From: Nodosilinea sp. LEGE 07088
GTDB taxonomy: Bacteria > Cyanobacteriota > Cyanobacteriia > Phormidesmidales > Phormidesmidaceae
Length of the DNA: 53,704 bases
Direction of reading: 5' to 3'
NCBI RefSeq assembly: GCF_015207395.1
Contig: NZ_JADEWX010000024.1
Location: 1-53,704 of the forward strand
Shown here in pieces: positions 36,841 to 46,837 of the stretch (position 1 is the first letter of the stretch; each line of letters begins with the position of its first letter). A program made the translations under genes and the position numbers. Under the pieces are notes generated by a model. That model was not told the origin of the DNA and did not search any database. It saw nothing but the letters and a program-made list of their open reading frames with translations.

Positions 36841-37575
36841 GTGGGACATAAGATTCATCCAACCGGGTTTCGCCTTGGTGTAGTTCAAGAGCATCGCTCT
36901 CGCTGGTTTGCAGAGGGTACTCGCTACCCTGAGCTACTGCAAGAAGATCATCGCATACGCGAGTACGTTCAGAAAACCTTGAACAACGCTGGTATCGCCG
37001 ATATTCGCATCGAGCGGAAAGCCGATCAGATTGATCTTGAGTTGCGTACAGCTCGACCTGGGGTGGTTGTAGGCCGTGGTGGCGCTGGCATTGAAGCGTT
37101 ACGGGCAGGCGTGCAAAAACTGCTTAAAGATCCCAATCGCCAAATCCGCGTCAATGTGGTCGAGGTAAATCGAGTCGATGCTGATGCGGCTCTAGTTGCA
37201 GAGTACATCATTCAGCAACTGGAGCGCCGGGTATCCTTTCGCCGGGTGGTACGGCAGGCGCTCCAGCGAGCTCAGCGGGCTGGGGTCGAAGGCATTAAAA
37301 TTCAGGTCAGTGGCCGCCTAAATGGCGCTGAAATTGCTCGTACTGAGTGGGTTCGCGAAGGTAGAGTGCCCTTGCATACGTTGCGGGCCGATGTGGATTA
37401 CGCCTACACCACAGCCCAAACTACCTATGGCATTTTGGGTGTAAAAGTATGGATTTTCAAGGGTGAAATAATTCCAGGCCAAGAGGATGTCCAAGCTGCT
37501 GCTCCTAACGCTCAACCAAAACGGCGACAGCCTCGACGACGACAGCAGTTTGAAGATCGTTCTAACGAAGATTAG
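36841..37575 (+). CDS. rpsC: 30S ribosomal protein S3
   Basis: 244 residues from GTG at 36841, preceded by [18 protein letters not shown] opens the protein, the KH domain has [14 protein letters not shown], and the C-terminal domain has [19 protein letters not shown] polar tail of ~25 residues ([15 protein letters not shown]) extends past the usual end, a common cyanobacterial addition. Confidence 0.98.
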   Translation: MGHKIHPTGFRLGVVQEHRSRWFAEGTRYPELLQEDHRIREYVQKTLNNAGIADIRIERKADQIDLELRTARPGVVVGRGGAGIEALRAGVQKLLKDPNRQIRVNVVEVNRVDADAALVAEYIIQQLERRVSFRRVVRQALQRAQRAGVEGIKIQVSGRLNGAEIARTEWVREGRVPLHTLRADVDYAYTTAQTTYGILGVKVWIFKGEIIPGQEDVQAAAPNAQPKRRQPRRRQQFEDRSNED

Positions 37576-37631
37576 CGTTTGCCTCGCATTTTTTGATTGA
37601 TTTTGACCTCTGACATCACGAGTGCCGATTC

Positions 37632-38051
37632 ATGCTTAGTCCAAAACGAACTAAATTTCGCAAGCAGCACCGCGGGCGTATGCGCGGTATGGCTCAGCGA
37701 GGTAGCGATATCAATTTCGGTGATTTTGCCCTTCAGGCTATTGAGCCCTGTTGGTTAACGTCTCGTCAAATTGAGGCTGCCCGTCGAGCCATGACTCGCT
37801 ACGTACGGCGAGGGGGCAAAATTTGGATTCGCGTTTTCCCGGATAAACCTGTCACTATGCGTCCGGCAGAGACTCGGATGGGCTCTGGTAAAGGTAACCC
37901 AGAATATTGGGTGGCCGTTGTAAAGCCTGGCCGAATTGTTTTTGAGATTGCCGGGGTACCTGAGGCAACTGCTCGTGAAGCAATGCGGTTAGCAGCCTTT
38001 AAGCTACCGTTTAAGACTAAATTCATCGCCCGCGATAGCAAGGAGGGATAG
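37632..38051 (+). CDS. rplP: 50S ribosomal protein L16
   Basis: 139 residues. [20 protein letters not shown] and [20 protein letters not shown] are the signature blocks; it sits near the A-site tRNA elbow. It is 3 bp from rpmC, so translation is probably coupled. Confidence 0.98.
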   Translation: MLSPKRTKFRKQHRGRMRGMAQRGSDINFGDFALQAIEPCWLTSRQIEAARRAMTRYVRRGGKIWIRVFPDKPVTMRPAETRMGSGKGNPEYWVAVVKPGRIVFEIAGVPEATAREAMRLAAFKLPFKTKFIARDSKEG

Positions 38052-38054
38052 ATC

Positions 38055-38303
38055 ATGGCACTTTCCAAGATTGAAGACGCTCGTAGCTTGAGCGATGAAG
38101 AACTACCGAAGGCTATTGCTGAGGCTAAAAAAGAGTTGTTTCAACTCCGTTTTCAGAAGGCAACGCGTCAACTGGATAAGCAAGTGCATCAGTTTAAGCA
38201 TGTCCGTCATCGCCTTTCTCAACTCATGACAGTTCAGCGAGAGCGTCAGCTAGCTGCCTTAGAAGAAGAGATTGCGGCCACAGCAGAATCGGTATCAGCA
38301 TAG
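38055..38303 (+). CDS. rpmC: 50S ribosomal protein L29
   Basis: 82 residues, a coiled-coil hairpin: [20 protein letters not shown] then [20 protein letters not shown]. It is about 15 residues longer than E. coli L29 at the C-terminus. It lies at the exit-tunnel rim next to L23. Confidence 0.96.
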   Translation: MALSKIEDARSLSDEELPKAIAEAKKELFQLRFQKATRQLDKQVHQFKHVRHRLSQLMTVQRERQLAALEEEIAATAESVSA

Positions 38304-38319
38304 GAAATAGGTGAACCAG

Positions 38320-38571
38320 ATGGCGGTTAAAGAACGAGTGGGAATGGTGGTTAGTAACAAGATGGATAAAACCGTTGTTGTTGCTGTGGAAAGTCGCACT
38401 TCTCATCCTAAGTACGGAAAAATTGTGGTTAGGACAAAGCGCTACAAGGTGCATGACGAGGAGAATTCATGCGAAGAAGGAGACCAGGTAAGGATTTTGG
38501 AAACTCGTCCTCTGAGTCGTACTAAGCGCTGGGTGGTGGCTGATATTGTTAATCGCGCAGCAGATGCATAG
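38320..38571 (+). CDS. rpsQ: 30S ribosomal protein S17
   Basis: 83 residues from ATG at 38320, with AGG 7 nt before; a GTG at 38311 would add three residues. [20 protein letters not shown] and [19 protein letters not shown] are the OB-fold S17 blocks. It is followed by rplN after 9 bp. Confidence 0.97.
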   Translation: MAVKERVGMVVSNKMDKTVVVAVESRTSHPKYGKIVVRTKRYKVHDEENSCEEGDQVRILETRPLSRTKRWVVADIVNRAADA

Positions 38572-38580
38572 GGGGAAACT

Positions 38581-38946
38581 GTGATTCAACAAGAATCGTA
38601 TTTGAACGTTGCAGATAATAGCGGTGCTCGGAAGCTGATGTGTATTCGGGTACTGGGCGGTAATCGTCGCTATGCCGGCGTCGGTGATGTGATTATTGCC
38701 GTTGTTAAAGATGCGTTACCGAATATGGCTGTAAAAAAGTCAGACGTAGTGCGCGCAGTAGTTGTTCGGACAAAGAAGGGATTGCGTCGCAGCAGCGGCA
38801 TGAGCATTCGTTTTGATGATAATGCTGCGGTGATTATTAACCAAGACGGTAACCCCCGTGGCACCCGCGTGTTTGGCCCTGTGGCTCGGGAACTGCGCGA
38901 CAAGAGCTTTACTAAGATTGTATCGCTGGCACCGGAGGTTCTCTAA
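38581..38946 (+). CDS. rplN: 50S ribosomal protein L14
   Basis: 121 residues from GTG at 38581, preceded by [27 protein letters not shown] and [20 protein letters not shown] are the signatures. The stop overlaps the rplX start as TAATG. Confidence 0.98.
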   Translation: MIQQESYLNVADNSGARKLMCIRVLGGNRRYAGVGDVIIAVVKDALPNMAVKKSDVVRAVVVRTKKGLRRSSGMSIRFDDNAAVIINQDGNPRGTRVFGPVARELRDKSFTKIVSLAPEVL

Positions 38947-39293
38947 TGGCTACAACATCCAAAAACCCCGTTCGTTACAAGGTTCATGTCCGCAAAGGAG
39001 ATACGGTTCAAGTTATTGCCGGACGCGATCGCGGCAAAGTAGGCGAAGTGATTACCGTCATTCCTAAAACTAGTCAGGTCGTTGTTGAAGGCGTGAACAT
39101 TCGTACCAAGCATGTCAAGCCTCAACAAGAGGGTGAATCGGGCCAAATTATCACCCAAGAGGCGCCTATTCATAGCTCTAACGTCATGCTGTATTCCGAG
39201 AAAGAAAAAGTGGCTAGCCGTGTTGCCTACACCTTCACCGAAGATGGCCAGAAGGTACGGATGCTGAAAAAGACCGGGGAGATTATCGACTAG
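38946..39293 (+). CDS. rplX: 50S ribosomal protein L24
   Basis: 115 residues. The KOW motif is [37 protein letters not shown] follows. It initiates 50S assembly. It starts within the rplN stop (TAATG). A 62-bp gap to rplE. Confidence 0.97.
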   Translation: MATTSKNPVRYKVHVRKGDTVQVIAGRDRGKVGEVITVIPKTSQVVVEGVNIRTKHVKPQQEGESGQIITQEAPIHSSNVMLYSEKEKVASRVAYTFTEDGQKVRMLKKTGEIID

Positions 39294-39355
39294 GCCATCC
39301 ATTGACTTTGAACATCTAGTCCTGACCAAGCCCAGGAAAGCGGTAGAAATAACCC

Positions 39356-39901
39356 ATGACCGATCAGCTCAAGACTTTATATAAAGACACGGTAGTACCT
39401 AAATTGATGGATCAGTTTAAGTACACCAACATTCACCAGGTGCCCAAGGTTGTTAAAGTTACTATCAACCGAGGTCTTGGCGAAGCGTCTCAAAATGCTA
39501 AAGCACTCGAATCATCCCTCAGTGAGCTCGCTCTAATTACAGGACAGCGTCCCGTGGTCACTCGTGCCAAGAAAGCGATCGCGGGTTTCAAAATCCGTGA
39601 GGGTATGCCTGTAGGAGTCATGGTAACCCTGCGCTCCGATCGCATGTATGCCTTTCTCAATCGTCTTATCAACCTGACACTGCCTCGTATTCGTGACTTT
39701 CGTGGCATTAGCCCAAAAAGTTTTGACGGGCGTGGCAACTATACTTTGGGGTTGCGAGAGCAATTGATATTCCCCGAAATTGACTACGACAGTATCGATC
39801 AAATTCGCGGTATGGATATCACTATTGTGACCTCCTCCAGTACCGATGAAGAAGGCCGAGCGCTACTCAAGGAATTGGGTATGCCGTTCCGTGACAACTA
39901 A
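39356..39901 (+). CDS. rplE: 50S ribosomal protein L5
   Basis: 181 residues. [20 protein letters not shown] and [20 protein letters not shown] are L5 hallmarks; it binds 5S rRNA. rpsN, which follows rplE in E. coli, is absent and rpsH comes next, as usual in cyanobacteria. Confidence 0.98.
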   Translation: MTDQLKTLYKDTVVPKLMDQFKYTNIHQVPKVVKVTINRGLGEASQNAKALESSLSELALITGQRPVVTRAKKAIAGFKIREGMPVGVMVTLRSDRMYAFLNRLINLTLPRIRDFRGISPKSFDGRGNYTLGLREQLIFPEIDYDSIDQIRGMDITIVTSSSTDEEGRALLKELGMPFRDN

Positions 39902-39927
39902 CACAGGTTTATACGCGTACTAGAACT

Positions 39928-40329
39928 ATGGCTGCTAACGACACAATTGCGGATATGTTGACTCGCATCAGAAATGCGAACCTGGCGCGGCACCAAACCG
40001 TGGGCATTCCTTCTACCCGGATGACTCGGAGTATTGCTAAGGTGCTCAAAGAAGAAGGCTTTATCACCGACTATTCTGAGACCACCGTGGAAGAACGTCC
40101 TCAGATCGTGGTCGCCCTCAAATATAAAGGCAAAACCCGCCAGCCTATTATTCGCAACCTCACTCGCGTTAGTAAGCCAGGCCTACGCGTGTACTCAAAC
40201 CGCAAAGAGCTGCCACGAGTTTTGGGTGGTATCGGCATCGCCATCGTTTCGACATCGAGCGGTATTATGACCGATCGAGATGCTCGTCGTCAGGGCATTG
40301 GTGGCGAAGTGCTTTGTTATGTCTGGTAA
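39928..40329 (+). CDS. rpsH: 30S ribosomal protein S8
   Basis: 133 residues. [19 protein letters not shown] and the C-terminal [14 protein letters not shown]-like block (here [17 protein letters not shown]) identify S8. In E. coli S8 represses the spc operon at the rplE leader; I see no clear mimic of its rRNA site in the 62-bp rplX-rplE gap. Confidence 0.98.
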   Translation: MAANDTIADMLTRIRNANLARHQTVGIPSTRMTRSIAKVLKEEGFITDYSETTVEERPQIVVALKYKGKTRQPIIRNLTRVSKPGLRVYSNRKELPRVLGGIGIAIVSTSSGIMTDRDARRQGIGGEVLCYVW

Positions 40330-40398
40330 CACAGCAGCATTGCAGGGCGTTAACCCAGGGCTAATTATCGAATGCTAAGGATTTAGGAGTTTTGCATC

Positions 40399-40938
40399 AT
40401 GTCACGTATTGGCAAGCGGCCAATCCCAGTCCCGGCTAAGGTGTCAATTACGATTGACGGTCAGGACGTTCAGGTCAAAGGACCCAAGGGAGAGTTGTCT
40501 CGAACTCTGCCCAGTGGAGTCGTCATCGTTCAGGACGGCGACACCGTATTGATCAACCGCAAAGATGAGTCTCGGTTAGCCCGCGAGCGTCATGGACTTT
40601 GCCGCACCCTAGTGGCCAATATGGTCGAAGGTGTTTCTAACGGCTACCAAAAGCGTCTAGAAATTCAAGGCATTGGCTACCGGGCCCAGGTGCAAGGCCG
40701 CAATCTGAATCTTAGCCTTGGATATAGTCACCCCGTTGTCTTTGAACCTCCTTCAGGAATTGAGTTTGCTGTTGAAAACAACACCAACGTTATTATCAGC
40801 GGTATTGACAAGGAGCTAGTCGGTAATGTTGCGGCCAGCATTCGGGCAAGTCGTCCTCCTGAGCCCTACAAAGGAAAAGGTGTGCGCTACGCCGGAGAGC
40901 AAGTTAGACGTAAAGCCGGTAAGTCAGGGAAGAAGTAA
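40399..40938 (+). CDS. rplF: 50S ribosomal protein L6
   Basis: 179 residues. [20 protein letters not shown] and [20 protein letters not shown] are diagnostic. AGGAGTT precedes the ATG. It is 3 bp from rplR. Confidence 0.98.
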   Translation: MSRIGKRPIPVPAKVSITIDGQDVQVKGPKGELSRTLPSGVVIVQDGDTVLINRKDESRLARERHGLCRTLVANMVEGVSNGYQKRLEIQGIGYRAQVQGRNLNLSLGYSHPVVFEPPSGIEFAVENNTNVIISGIDKELVGNVAASIRASRPPEPYKGKGVRYAGEQVRRKAGKSGKK

Positions 40939-40941
40939 GCC

Positions 40942-41301
40942 ATGAAAGCAAGTCGTAAAGAATTAACCCGTCGTCGTCACGCCCGTATTCGCCGTCGCGT
41001 GTTTGGCACCCCTGATCGGCCTCGCCTGGCCGTTTTTCGCTCGAATCAGCACATTTATGCCCAGATTATTGACGATACGGCTCACCATACCCTAGTTGCG
41101 GCATCGACGGTTGAGTCTGAAGCCCTTAAGGATGAGTCAAGTTCAACTCAAGAGGCTGCTGTAGTCATCGGCAAGCTATTGGCCGAACGGGCACTGAAAG
41201 CTGGCATTACCCAAGTCGTTTTTGATCGGGGTGGGAAGCTTTATCACGGGCGGGTAGCAGCTCTCGCTGATGCAGCTCGTGAAGCTGGTTTGAGCCTGTA
41301 A
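40942..41301 (+). CDS. rplR: 50S ribosomal protein L18
   Basis: 119 residues. [20 protein letters not shown] and the C-terminal [20 protein letters not shown] are L18 features; it binds 5S rRNA with L5. It starts 3 bp after rplF. Confidence 0.98.
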   Translation: MKASRKELTRRRHARIRRRVFGTPDRPRLAVFRSNQHIYAQIIDDTAHHTLVAASTVESEALKDESSSTQEAAVVIGKLLAERALKAGITQVVFDRGGKLYHGRVAALADAAREAGLSL

Positions 41302-41356
41302 TTGGCTGCAAGAGATCACCTAATTTTGCTTGATGTAAACAAGGCTGGGGAAAGGT

Positions 41357-41878
41357 ATGGCAAACCGTCGCAAAGAAGCGCGTACTAAAGAGAAAAAGAC
41401 TGACTGGCAAGAACGCGTTGTCCAGATTCGTCGCGTCACCAAGGTGGTGAAAGGGGGCAAAAAGCTAAGCTTTCGCGCCATCGTGGTGGTTGGTAACGAG
41501 AAGGGCCAGGTCGGTGTGGGTGTCGGCAAGGCAGGAGATGTAATCGGTGCCGTTAAAAAGGGCGTGGCCGATGGTAAAAAACATTTAGTTGATGTGCCGC
41601 TAACTCGTTCTTACTCTATTCCTCATCCCTCCAGTGGGATTGGGGGTGGCGCTAAAGTATTTATGCGCCCGGCAGCTCCAGGTACCGGTGTAATTGCTGG
41701 TGGCGCCGTGCGCACCGTGTTAGAGCTAGCTGGGGTTCGTAATGTGCTGGCAAAGCAGTTGGGCTCTAACAACCCCCTTAACAATGCCCGTGCTGCGGCT
41801 GATGCTTTATCATCTCTCCGCACCTTTGCTGATGTAGCCGACGAGCGAGACATTCCAGTCGAGCAACTGTACGTTTAG
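41357..41878 (+). CDS. rpsE: 30S ribosomal protein S5
   Basis: 173 residues. The double-stranded RNA-binding fold has [20 protein letters not shown], followed by [20 protein letters not shown]. It lies at the mRNA entry channel. rpmD (L30), which follows in E. coli, is missing, as expected for cyanobacteria. Confidence 0.98.
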   Translation: MANRRKEARTKEKKTDWQERVVQIRRVTKVVKGGKKLSFRAIVVVGNEKGQVGVGVGKAGDVIGAVKKGVADGKKHLVDVPLTRSYSIPHPSSGIGGGAKVFMRPAAPGTGVIAGGAVRTVLELAGVRNVLAKQLGSNNPLNNARAAADALSSLRTFADVADERDIPVEQLYV

Positions 41879-41913
41879 TTTCTTTCCGTATCGCTGTTTT
41901 TATTTTCCCAGCC

Positions 41914-42360
41914 ATGAGAATCAATGACGCACAACCCCAAGCAGGTTCCAAGCGCCGCCGCCGCCGTGTTGGTCGCGGCATTTCCGCAGGTCAGGGGGCT
42001 AGCTGTGGCTTCGGTATGCGGGGTCAAAAGTCTCGCTCTGGTAGCGGCACCCGACCTGGATTTGAGGGCGGTCAAATGCCTCTTTACCGCCGGGTTCCCA
42101 AGCTCAAGCATTTTCCACTGGTCAATCAGAAGGAATACACAATCATCAATGTTAAAGGTCTAGCCGCTCTGGCCACGGGTACCGAAGTTACTCTAGAGTC
42201 TCTGCTCGAAGCCGGGGTTTTGACTACTAATGACGGCCCCCTAAAGGTTCTAGGTGATGGTGAGATCAGTGTGGCGTTGACGGTAAAGGCGGCTGCATTT
42301 ACTCAATCAGCTAAAGAGAAAATTGAGCAGGCTGGCGGCACCTGGGAGTTGATTGCGTAG
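41914..42360 (+). CDS. rplO: 50S ribosomal protein L15
   Basis: 148 residues. [20 protein letters not shown] and [16 protein letters not shown] are the L15 signature. The next gene, secY, is 111 bp downstream, with a hairpin between. Confidence 0.98.
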   Translation: MRINDAQPQAGSKRRRRRVGRGISAGQGASCGFGMRGQKSRSGSGTRPGFEGGQMPLYRRVPKLKHFPLVNQKEYTIINVKGLAALATGTEVTLESLLEAGVLTTNDGPLKVLGDGEISVALTVKAAAFTQSAKEKIEQAGGTWELIA

Positions 42361-42400
42361 CGAAGTCACTCTCTCATCCCTTAGACTAGGGCTGGGAGTT

Positions 42401-42423
42401 GTATTCATAGAACCTATGAATAC
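42401..42423 (+). promoter_or_regulatory. Perfect 10-bp hairpin between rplO and secY
   Basis: GTATTCATAG-AAC-CTATGAATAC, 41 nt after the rplO stop. It is followed by ACTACAGTTGACATAATC, where TTGACA or ACATAAT are promoter-like elements, though no well-spaced pair is clear. It could attenuate read-through into secY or mark a processing site. Confidence 0.5.
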
Positions 42424-42471
42424 TTACTACAGTTGACATAATCTCTAAATGTAGGGCTGAGGTATTGTTGC

Positions 42472-43785
42472 ATGGTCGTAAGTCGGGGCAAAAGTCCAAG
42501 TGCCCAGGAAACATTTATGCAGATGGCCCAAGCTGCTGGCCTGCGGAGCCGCTTGCTGGTGACTCTAGGGCTGCTAGTTTTGGTCAGACTGGGAATTTTT
42601 ATTCCGGTACCCGGGATTGACCGGGCGGCCTTTGCTTCATCAATTCAGTCGGGTAGCCTGGCGGGGTTTGTCGGCTTTTTAGACATCTTTGTCGGGGGTG
42701 GTCTGTCAGCCTTAGGTATTTTTGCCTTAGGAATTCTGCCTTTCATCAACGCTTCAATCATTATGCAGCTGCTGACGGCGGCCCTGCCTCAGCTGGAAGA
42801 TTTACAAAAAAACGAAGGGGAAGCTGGGCGTCGTAAGATCTCCCAGATTACCCGCTACGTCGCCTTAGGTTGGGCGATTTTGCAGAGCACGCTGCTGGCC
42901 TCTTTTTTGCTATATCAGTTTGCCGAGGTACAGGGTCCCGCTTTTGTGGCCCAGACCGTAATTGCTCTAACCGCAGGCTCAATGTTTGTGATGTGGGTAG
43001 GGGAGCTGATTACTGAACGGGGGATTGGGAATGGTGCTTCTCTGCTCATTTTTCTGAATATTGTTTCCACACTACCCCGATCCTTAGGGCAGACCATTGA
43101 CTTAGCCCAGAGCGGCGATCGCGGTCTTGTGGGCGGGGTTATTATTCTTATGTTGGCCTTTTTGGCCATGATTGTAGGCATTGTCTTCGTACAGGAAGGC
43201 ACTCGCCGCATTCCAATCATTTCGGCCCGACGCCAGGTAGGCCGTAAGTTGTACATCGAGCAGAGCAATTACCTGCCCCTCCGCCTCAACCAAGGTGGGG
43301 TAATGCCGATCATCTTTGCCTCTGCGGTACTGGTGCTACCAATTTCTCTCACTCAGTACGTCACTAATCCAATATTCAGCCAGTTTGTTAATAACTATCT
43401 GAACCCAACTTCTTGGTTTTACGTAACGCTTTATTTAGTTCTGATTCTTTTCTTCAGCTATTTTTATTCATCTTTGGTGATGAATCCTGATGATGTGTCT
43501 CGCAATCTGAAGAAGATGGGGGCTAGCATCCCTGGTATTCGCCCTGGAAAGGCAACAACTGAATATATCAGCCGGATCCTAAATCGTCTCACTTTTCTAG
43601 GGGCAATTTTTCTTGGTATGGTAGCCGTGGTGCCGAGTGCGGTTGAAAGTCTGACTCGGGTGCAGACCTTTCGTGGCTTTGGCGCTACTTCGCTCCTGAT
43701 TTTGGTTGGGGTTGCCATTGATACCGCCAAGCAGATCCAGACCTACGTGATTTCCCAACGTTACGAAGGGATGGTGAAGCAGTAG
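42472..43785 (+). CDS. secY: Protein translocase subunit SecY
   Basis: 437 residues, ten membrane helices. The plug region RLGIFIPVPGIDRAAF, the NASIIMQLLTAALPQL block and the cytoplasmic loop RIPIISARRQVGRKLY are conserved. It forms the protein-conducting channel of the cytoplasmic and probably thylakoid membranes. The stop overlaps the adk GTG (TAGTG). Confidence 0.98.
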   Translation: MVVSRGKSPSAQETFMQMAQAAGLRSRLLVTLGLLVLVRLGIFIPVPGIDRAAFASSIQSGSLAGFVGFLDIFVGGGLSALGIFALGILPFINASIIMQLLTAALPQLEDLQKNEGEAGRRKISQITRYVALGWAILQSTLLASFLLYQFAEVQGPAFVAQTVIALTAGSMFVMWVGELITERGIGNGASLLIFLNIVSTLPRSLGQTIDLAQSGDRGLVGGVIILMLAFLAMIVGIVFVQEGTRRIPIISARRQVGRKLYIEQSNYLPLRLNQGGVMPIIFASAVLVLPISLTQYVTNPIFSQFVNNYLNPTSWFYVTLYLVLILFFSYFYSSLVMNPDDVSRNLKKMGASIPGIRPGKATTEYISRILNRLTFLGAIFLGMVAVVPSAVESLTRVQTFRGFGATSLLILVGVAIDTAKQIQTYVISQRYEGMVKQ

Positions 43786-44339
43786 TGACTCGACTTATTT
43801 TTTTAGGACCGCCTGGAGCTGGTAAAGGAACTCAAGCTGCATTGCTAGCTAATGATTGTGAAGTGCCTCATATTTCTACCGGAGATATCTTGCGCTCAGC
43901 GGTAGCGGCAGGTAGTGAATTAGGCCAGAAGGCTGACCACTACATGAGTACTGGTGAGCTCGTTCCTGATGACCTGATTCTTGACCTGATTGAAGAGCGC
44001 CTAGGCCAAAAGGATGCGCAGCTGGGCTGGCTTCTGGATGGGTTTCCGCGAAACGTGCCCCAGGCAGAGTTTTTACAGAAGATTCTGGATCAGATTGATC
44101 AGCCCGCAGACTTTGTGGTTAACCTTGACGTTGAAGATGCCGTAATTGTGGCTCGTCTGCTACAGCGGGGACGCAAAGACGATGAGGAGTCGGTAATTCT
44201 CAACCGCCTTGAGGTGTATCGGCAGCAAACAGAGCCGTTGATTGAGTTTTACCGAGATCGACAGCAGCTGGTGTCGGTGGACGGAAATCAGACGATGGAG
44301 GCTGTCTACGCTGCCCTAAAGAGTCTGGTAATGGAGTAG
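43785..44339 (+). CDS. adk: Adenylate kinase
   Basis: 184 residues from GTG at 43785 (TAGTG overlap with secY). The P-loop is GPPGAGKGTQ; STGDILR, DGFPRNVPQAE and the short LID (RGRKDDEESVILNRLEVY) follow. The LID is the short form, with no zinc-binding Cys. It interconverts ATP + AMP and 2 ADP. Confidence 0.97.
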   Translation: MTRLIFLGPPGAGKGTQAALLANDCEVPHISTGDILRSAVAAGSELGQKADHYMSTGELVPDDLILDLIEERLGQKDAQLGWLLDGFPRNVPQAEFLQKILDQIDQPADFVVNLDVEDAVIVARLLQRGRKDDEESVILNRLEVYRQQTEPLIEFYRDRQQLVSVDGNQTMEAVYAALKSLVME

Positions 44340-44393
44340 TGGCTAGGGTTATGCTAGGTATCATTATAAATTTGTACTAAGGGAGACGTCAGC

Positions 44394-44618
44394 TTGTCTA
44401 AGCAAGACCTAATTGAAATGGAGGGCACCATTACTGAATCGCTGCCGAACGCCATGTTTCGGGTTGATTTGGATAATGGGTTCAACGTACTAGCCCACAT
44501 TTCGGGCAAGATTCGCCGTAACTATATTAAGATTTTGCCTGGCGATCGCGTCAAAGTAGAGCTCACCCCCTACGACCTGACCAAGGGGCGCATTACCTAT
44601 CGCCTGCGGAAGAAGTAG
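44394..44618 (+). CDS. infA: Translation initiation factor IF-1
   Basis: 74 residues from TTG at 44394, with GGGAG about 9 nt before. The S1-type OB fold is clear: [20 protein letters not shown] then [19 protein letters not shown] and [13 protein letters not shown]. The conserved family N-terminus ([11 protein letters not shown]) fixes TTG as the start. Normally rpmJ follows directly; here a minus-strand gene does, and rpmJ is 16 kb away. Confidence 0.97.
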   Translation: MSKQDLIEMEGTITESLPNAMFRVDLDNGFNVLAHISGKIRRNYIKILPGDRVKVELTPYDLTKGRITYRLRKK

Positions 44619-44623
44619 CTGGC

Positions 44624-45667
44624 CTAGGTCAGGATGGGGGCTAGTAGCTGCTCGACTCCAGAGCGAAAGATATCAGCACAGGGTAAGCCGGTTTCTGCAG
44701 CTATGGTTTGAATGGCTGAGTCAGCTTCTGGAGTCGTTAAATGCCCGGTGTTGAGGGCGATCGCCACCACTTTAGCTGGGTAGAATGCACCTGCCGCCGA
44801 AGCCACCTGCTCATACAGCGCGATTACGCTGGAAAGATCAGGTATTTTCACGTCGGGAAAATTTTGAATATGGCGCTGCCCAGCCCTGTGTACTAGCACC
44901 AAGTGGGTGGGTTGAGTGCCCCGGAGTAGGGGAAGTGTTGCTGTTGAGGCTGGGTTGAGCAGAGAACCCTGACCCTCTACAAAAATGAAATCGTAGTCAG
45001 GTCCGTAGCGCATTACCTGTTGCTCGATCGCCCCTGAGGCATAATCGACGCGAATAGCATCTAGAGGAACGCCATCATCGCCCAACATGAGATTGGTCTG
45101 CCCTGTAGCGATCACCTTAGAGCGCAGCCCCCGCTGGAGACAGGCGCGATGGAGCTCTAGGGTGGCCGACATTTTGCCCACAGACATATCAGTGCCCACC
45201 GTCAAAATGCGCTTACAGGTAAGCTGACGTGCTTGACCGCTACCCACCGACAGCCCTTCCGGCTCTTTGCGAACATCCCAAATCCACTGATCAGGTCTCA
45301 GCCAGGGCTGCAGGGCTGGGTTGCTGGCCATGGGAGTGTGTAGGCCATTGACGATGCTAAGACCGGCTTTAATGGCCTGTTCGATCTCTTGAAACCATGC
45401 CTCAGGAAGTTTACCGCCAGAAGGAGCAATGCCTATGGTCAGTACATCTGGGGTATAGGTTAGGGCTTCGGTTAGCGACCCAACAATGGGAATAGATTTA
45501 TCGATGCCGGTCAGATCGTGGAGTGCTTGGCCTTGAGCTTGGTAGTCGATCACGGCCACAATGGGCGATGAGCTAAAGCGCAGCATAGCCAAGCCCGTTT
45601 TACCCATGACGCCCTGGGTTCCCTCGTGCATCAGTAGAGCAATACGGCTATTGGGCTTGAGATACAT
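44624..45667 (-). CDS. DUF1611-family P-loop protein, DgcN-like N-acetyltransferase
   Basis: 347 residues from ATG at 45667. DUF1611 features are ALLMHEGTQGVMGKTGLAML near the N-terminus, a P-loop-like TVGTDMSVGKMSATLEL block, and FIFVEGQGSLLNPAS. DgcN of a marine bacterium N-acylates D-glutamate and works with an enolase-fold racemase (DgcA). The neighbour here is that enolase-fold enzyme, and the 5' end overlaps its 3' end by 20 bp, giving a coupled pair. In cyanobacteria the pair may recycle D-Glu or murein peptides; the exact substrates are inferred from family and context only. Confidence 0.75.
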   Translation of the reverse strand: MYLKPNSRIALLMHEGTQGVMGKTGLAMLRFSSSPIVAVIDYQAQGQALHDLTGIDKSIPIVGSLTEALTYTPDVLTIGIAPSGGKLPEAWFQEIEQAIKAGLSIVNGLHTPMASNPALQPWLRPDQWIWDVRKEPEGLSVGSGQARQLTCKRILTVGTDMSVGKMSATLELHRACLQRGLRSKVIATGQTNLMLGDDGVPLDAIRVDYASGAIEQQVMRYGPDYDFIFVEGQGSLLNPASTATLPLLRGTQPTHLVLVHRAGQRHIQNFPDVKIPDLSSVIALYEQVASAAGAFYPAKVVAIALNTGHLTTPEADSAIQTIAAETGLPCADIFRSGVEQLLAPILT

Positions 45668-46703
45668 AGTTAAGGCCAAGTCCAGGATGGTGAGCAGGAA
45701 TCAAGCGTCCGTTGACTAGCGATAGGCCAGTAAATGGGTCATCGCGCAGGTTGAGATGGCTATCGAGATCGAGGTAATCAGCCAGCGGTGACAGTTGGGC
45801 CATGGCTCCGTTGGCCAGACTGCTGTCGGAATAACAGCCAAACATGACCGCCAGCCCGCCAGCTCGGGCAGTGTCAATCATGCGTAGAGCCTCGGTAAGT
45901 CCCCCGGCCTTCATCAGCTTAATGTTAATACCATCGACTCCATGGGCCAGCAGTGGAATGTCTCGACTGTTGAAGCAGCTTTCATCGACAAAGATAGGTA
46001 AGGGCGAATGCTGTTTTAGCTGGGCTAAGTCGGTGTTTTGGCTGACAGGCAGGGGCTGTTCGAGGTGGGTAACCCGACGAGCTGCCAACCAGTCTGCCAT
46101 GAGCTTGGCGTCGTCTAAGCTCCAGCCTCCGTTAGCGTCAATGCTAATGCTGATGTCAGCCGAAACAGAGTCATATACGGCTTGAAACATAGCCTGGTCG
46201 GCTTCGATACCGGCAGGATTGCCAAGCTTAATTTTAAGAACGCGGGCGGTGGTTTGCTGTAGCCAATCTTGCGATCGCAGTTGGGCCGCCTCCGGTGAAG
46301 AGATACCTACCGTAACTGAGGTGGGCTGAATGCGATCTAGGTCTAACCCGAGCAATCGCCAGATGGGTTGGCCTACAGCTTTACCGCACCAGTCCCACAG
46401 GGCCACATCTAAGGCCGCCCGAGCCGCCGAGTGAATCGACAATTCTTCCACCACGGCCTCAATGGCCTGGCGATCGAAGGGATGATAGGAGGTCAGCGCT
46501 CCTTGTAGCTGGGTAATATCTTGCTCTAGCATGGCTAGAGTCTGCTGATGACTGCCAATCGAGAAGGGTGCAGCTTCGCCCCAGCCCTCTATGCCCTCGG
46601 CTCTGAGCTTGAGCCATAGATTGGTCGACTGGGCGGTGGTGCCGCGACTGATGGTCAGGGGTACGCGCTTTTGCACCGTAAAGGGTTGGTAGGTCAATTC
46701 CAT
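45648..46703 (-). CDS. Dipeptide epimerase / enolase-superfamily enzyme (AEE or DgcA-like)
   Basis: 351 residues from ATG at 46703; there is no clear Shine-Dalgarno sequence. The enolase-superfamily muconate-lactonising fold is evident: the K-x-K acid-base motif (LKIKLG), metal ligands in DANGGW and DES, and a second Lys in INIKLMKAGG. L-Ala-D/L-Glu epimerases and DgcA racemases belong here, and both isomerise a Glu alpha-carbon. Pairing with the DUF1611 gene points to DgcA-like action on N-acyl-Glu, or dipeptide epimerisation in murein recycling. The C-terminus is 20 bp into the next gene. Confidence 0.85.
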   Translation of the reverse strand: MELTYQPFTVQKRVPLTISRGTTAQSTNLWLKLRAEGIEGWGEAAPFSIGSHQQTLAMLEQDITQLQGALTSYHPFDRQAIEAVVEELSIHSAARAALDVALWDWCGKAVGQPIWRLLGLDLDRIQPTSVTVGISSPEAAQLRSQDWLQQTTARVLKIKLGNPAGIEADQAMFQAVYDSVSADISISIDANGGWSLDDAKLMADWLAARRVTHLEQPLPVSQNTDLAQLKQHSPLPIFVDESCFNSRDIPLLAHGVDGINIKLMKAGGLTEALRMIDTARAGGLAVMFGCYSDSSLANGAMAQLSPLADYLDLDSHLNLRDDPFTGLSLVNGRLIPAHHPGLGLNYVSQAQ

Positions 46704-46837
46704 AGGAGGTGAATGCTATCTCAAGCTACGCAGGTACTTCACCTATAGCGCTTTAGGGGGACAGATGAGTAGTCGGGCTCACCGATCAACGCCACATTTA
46801 ATTAACCCTTTATCAATAGACCTGGCTCGGGGAGACT

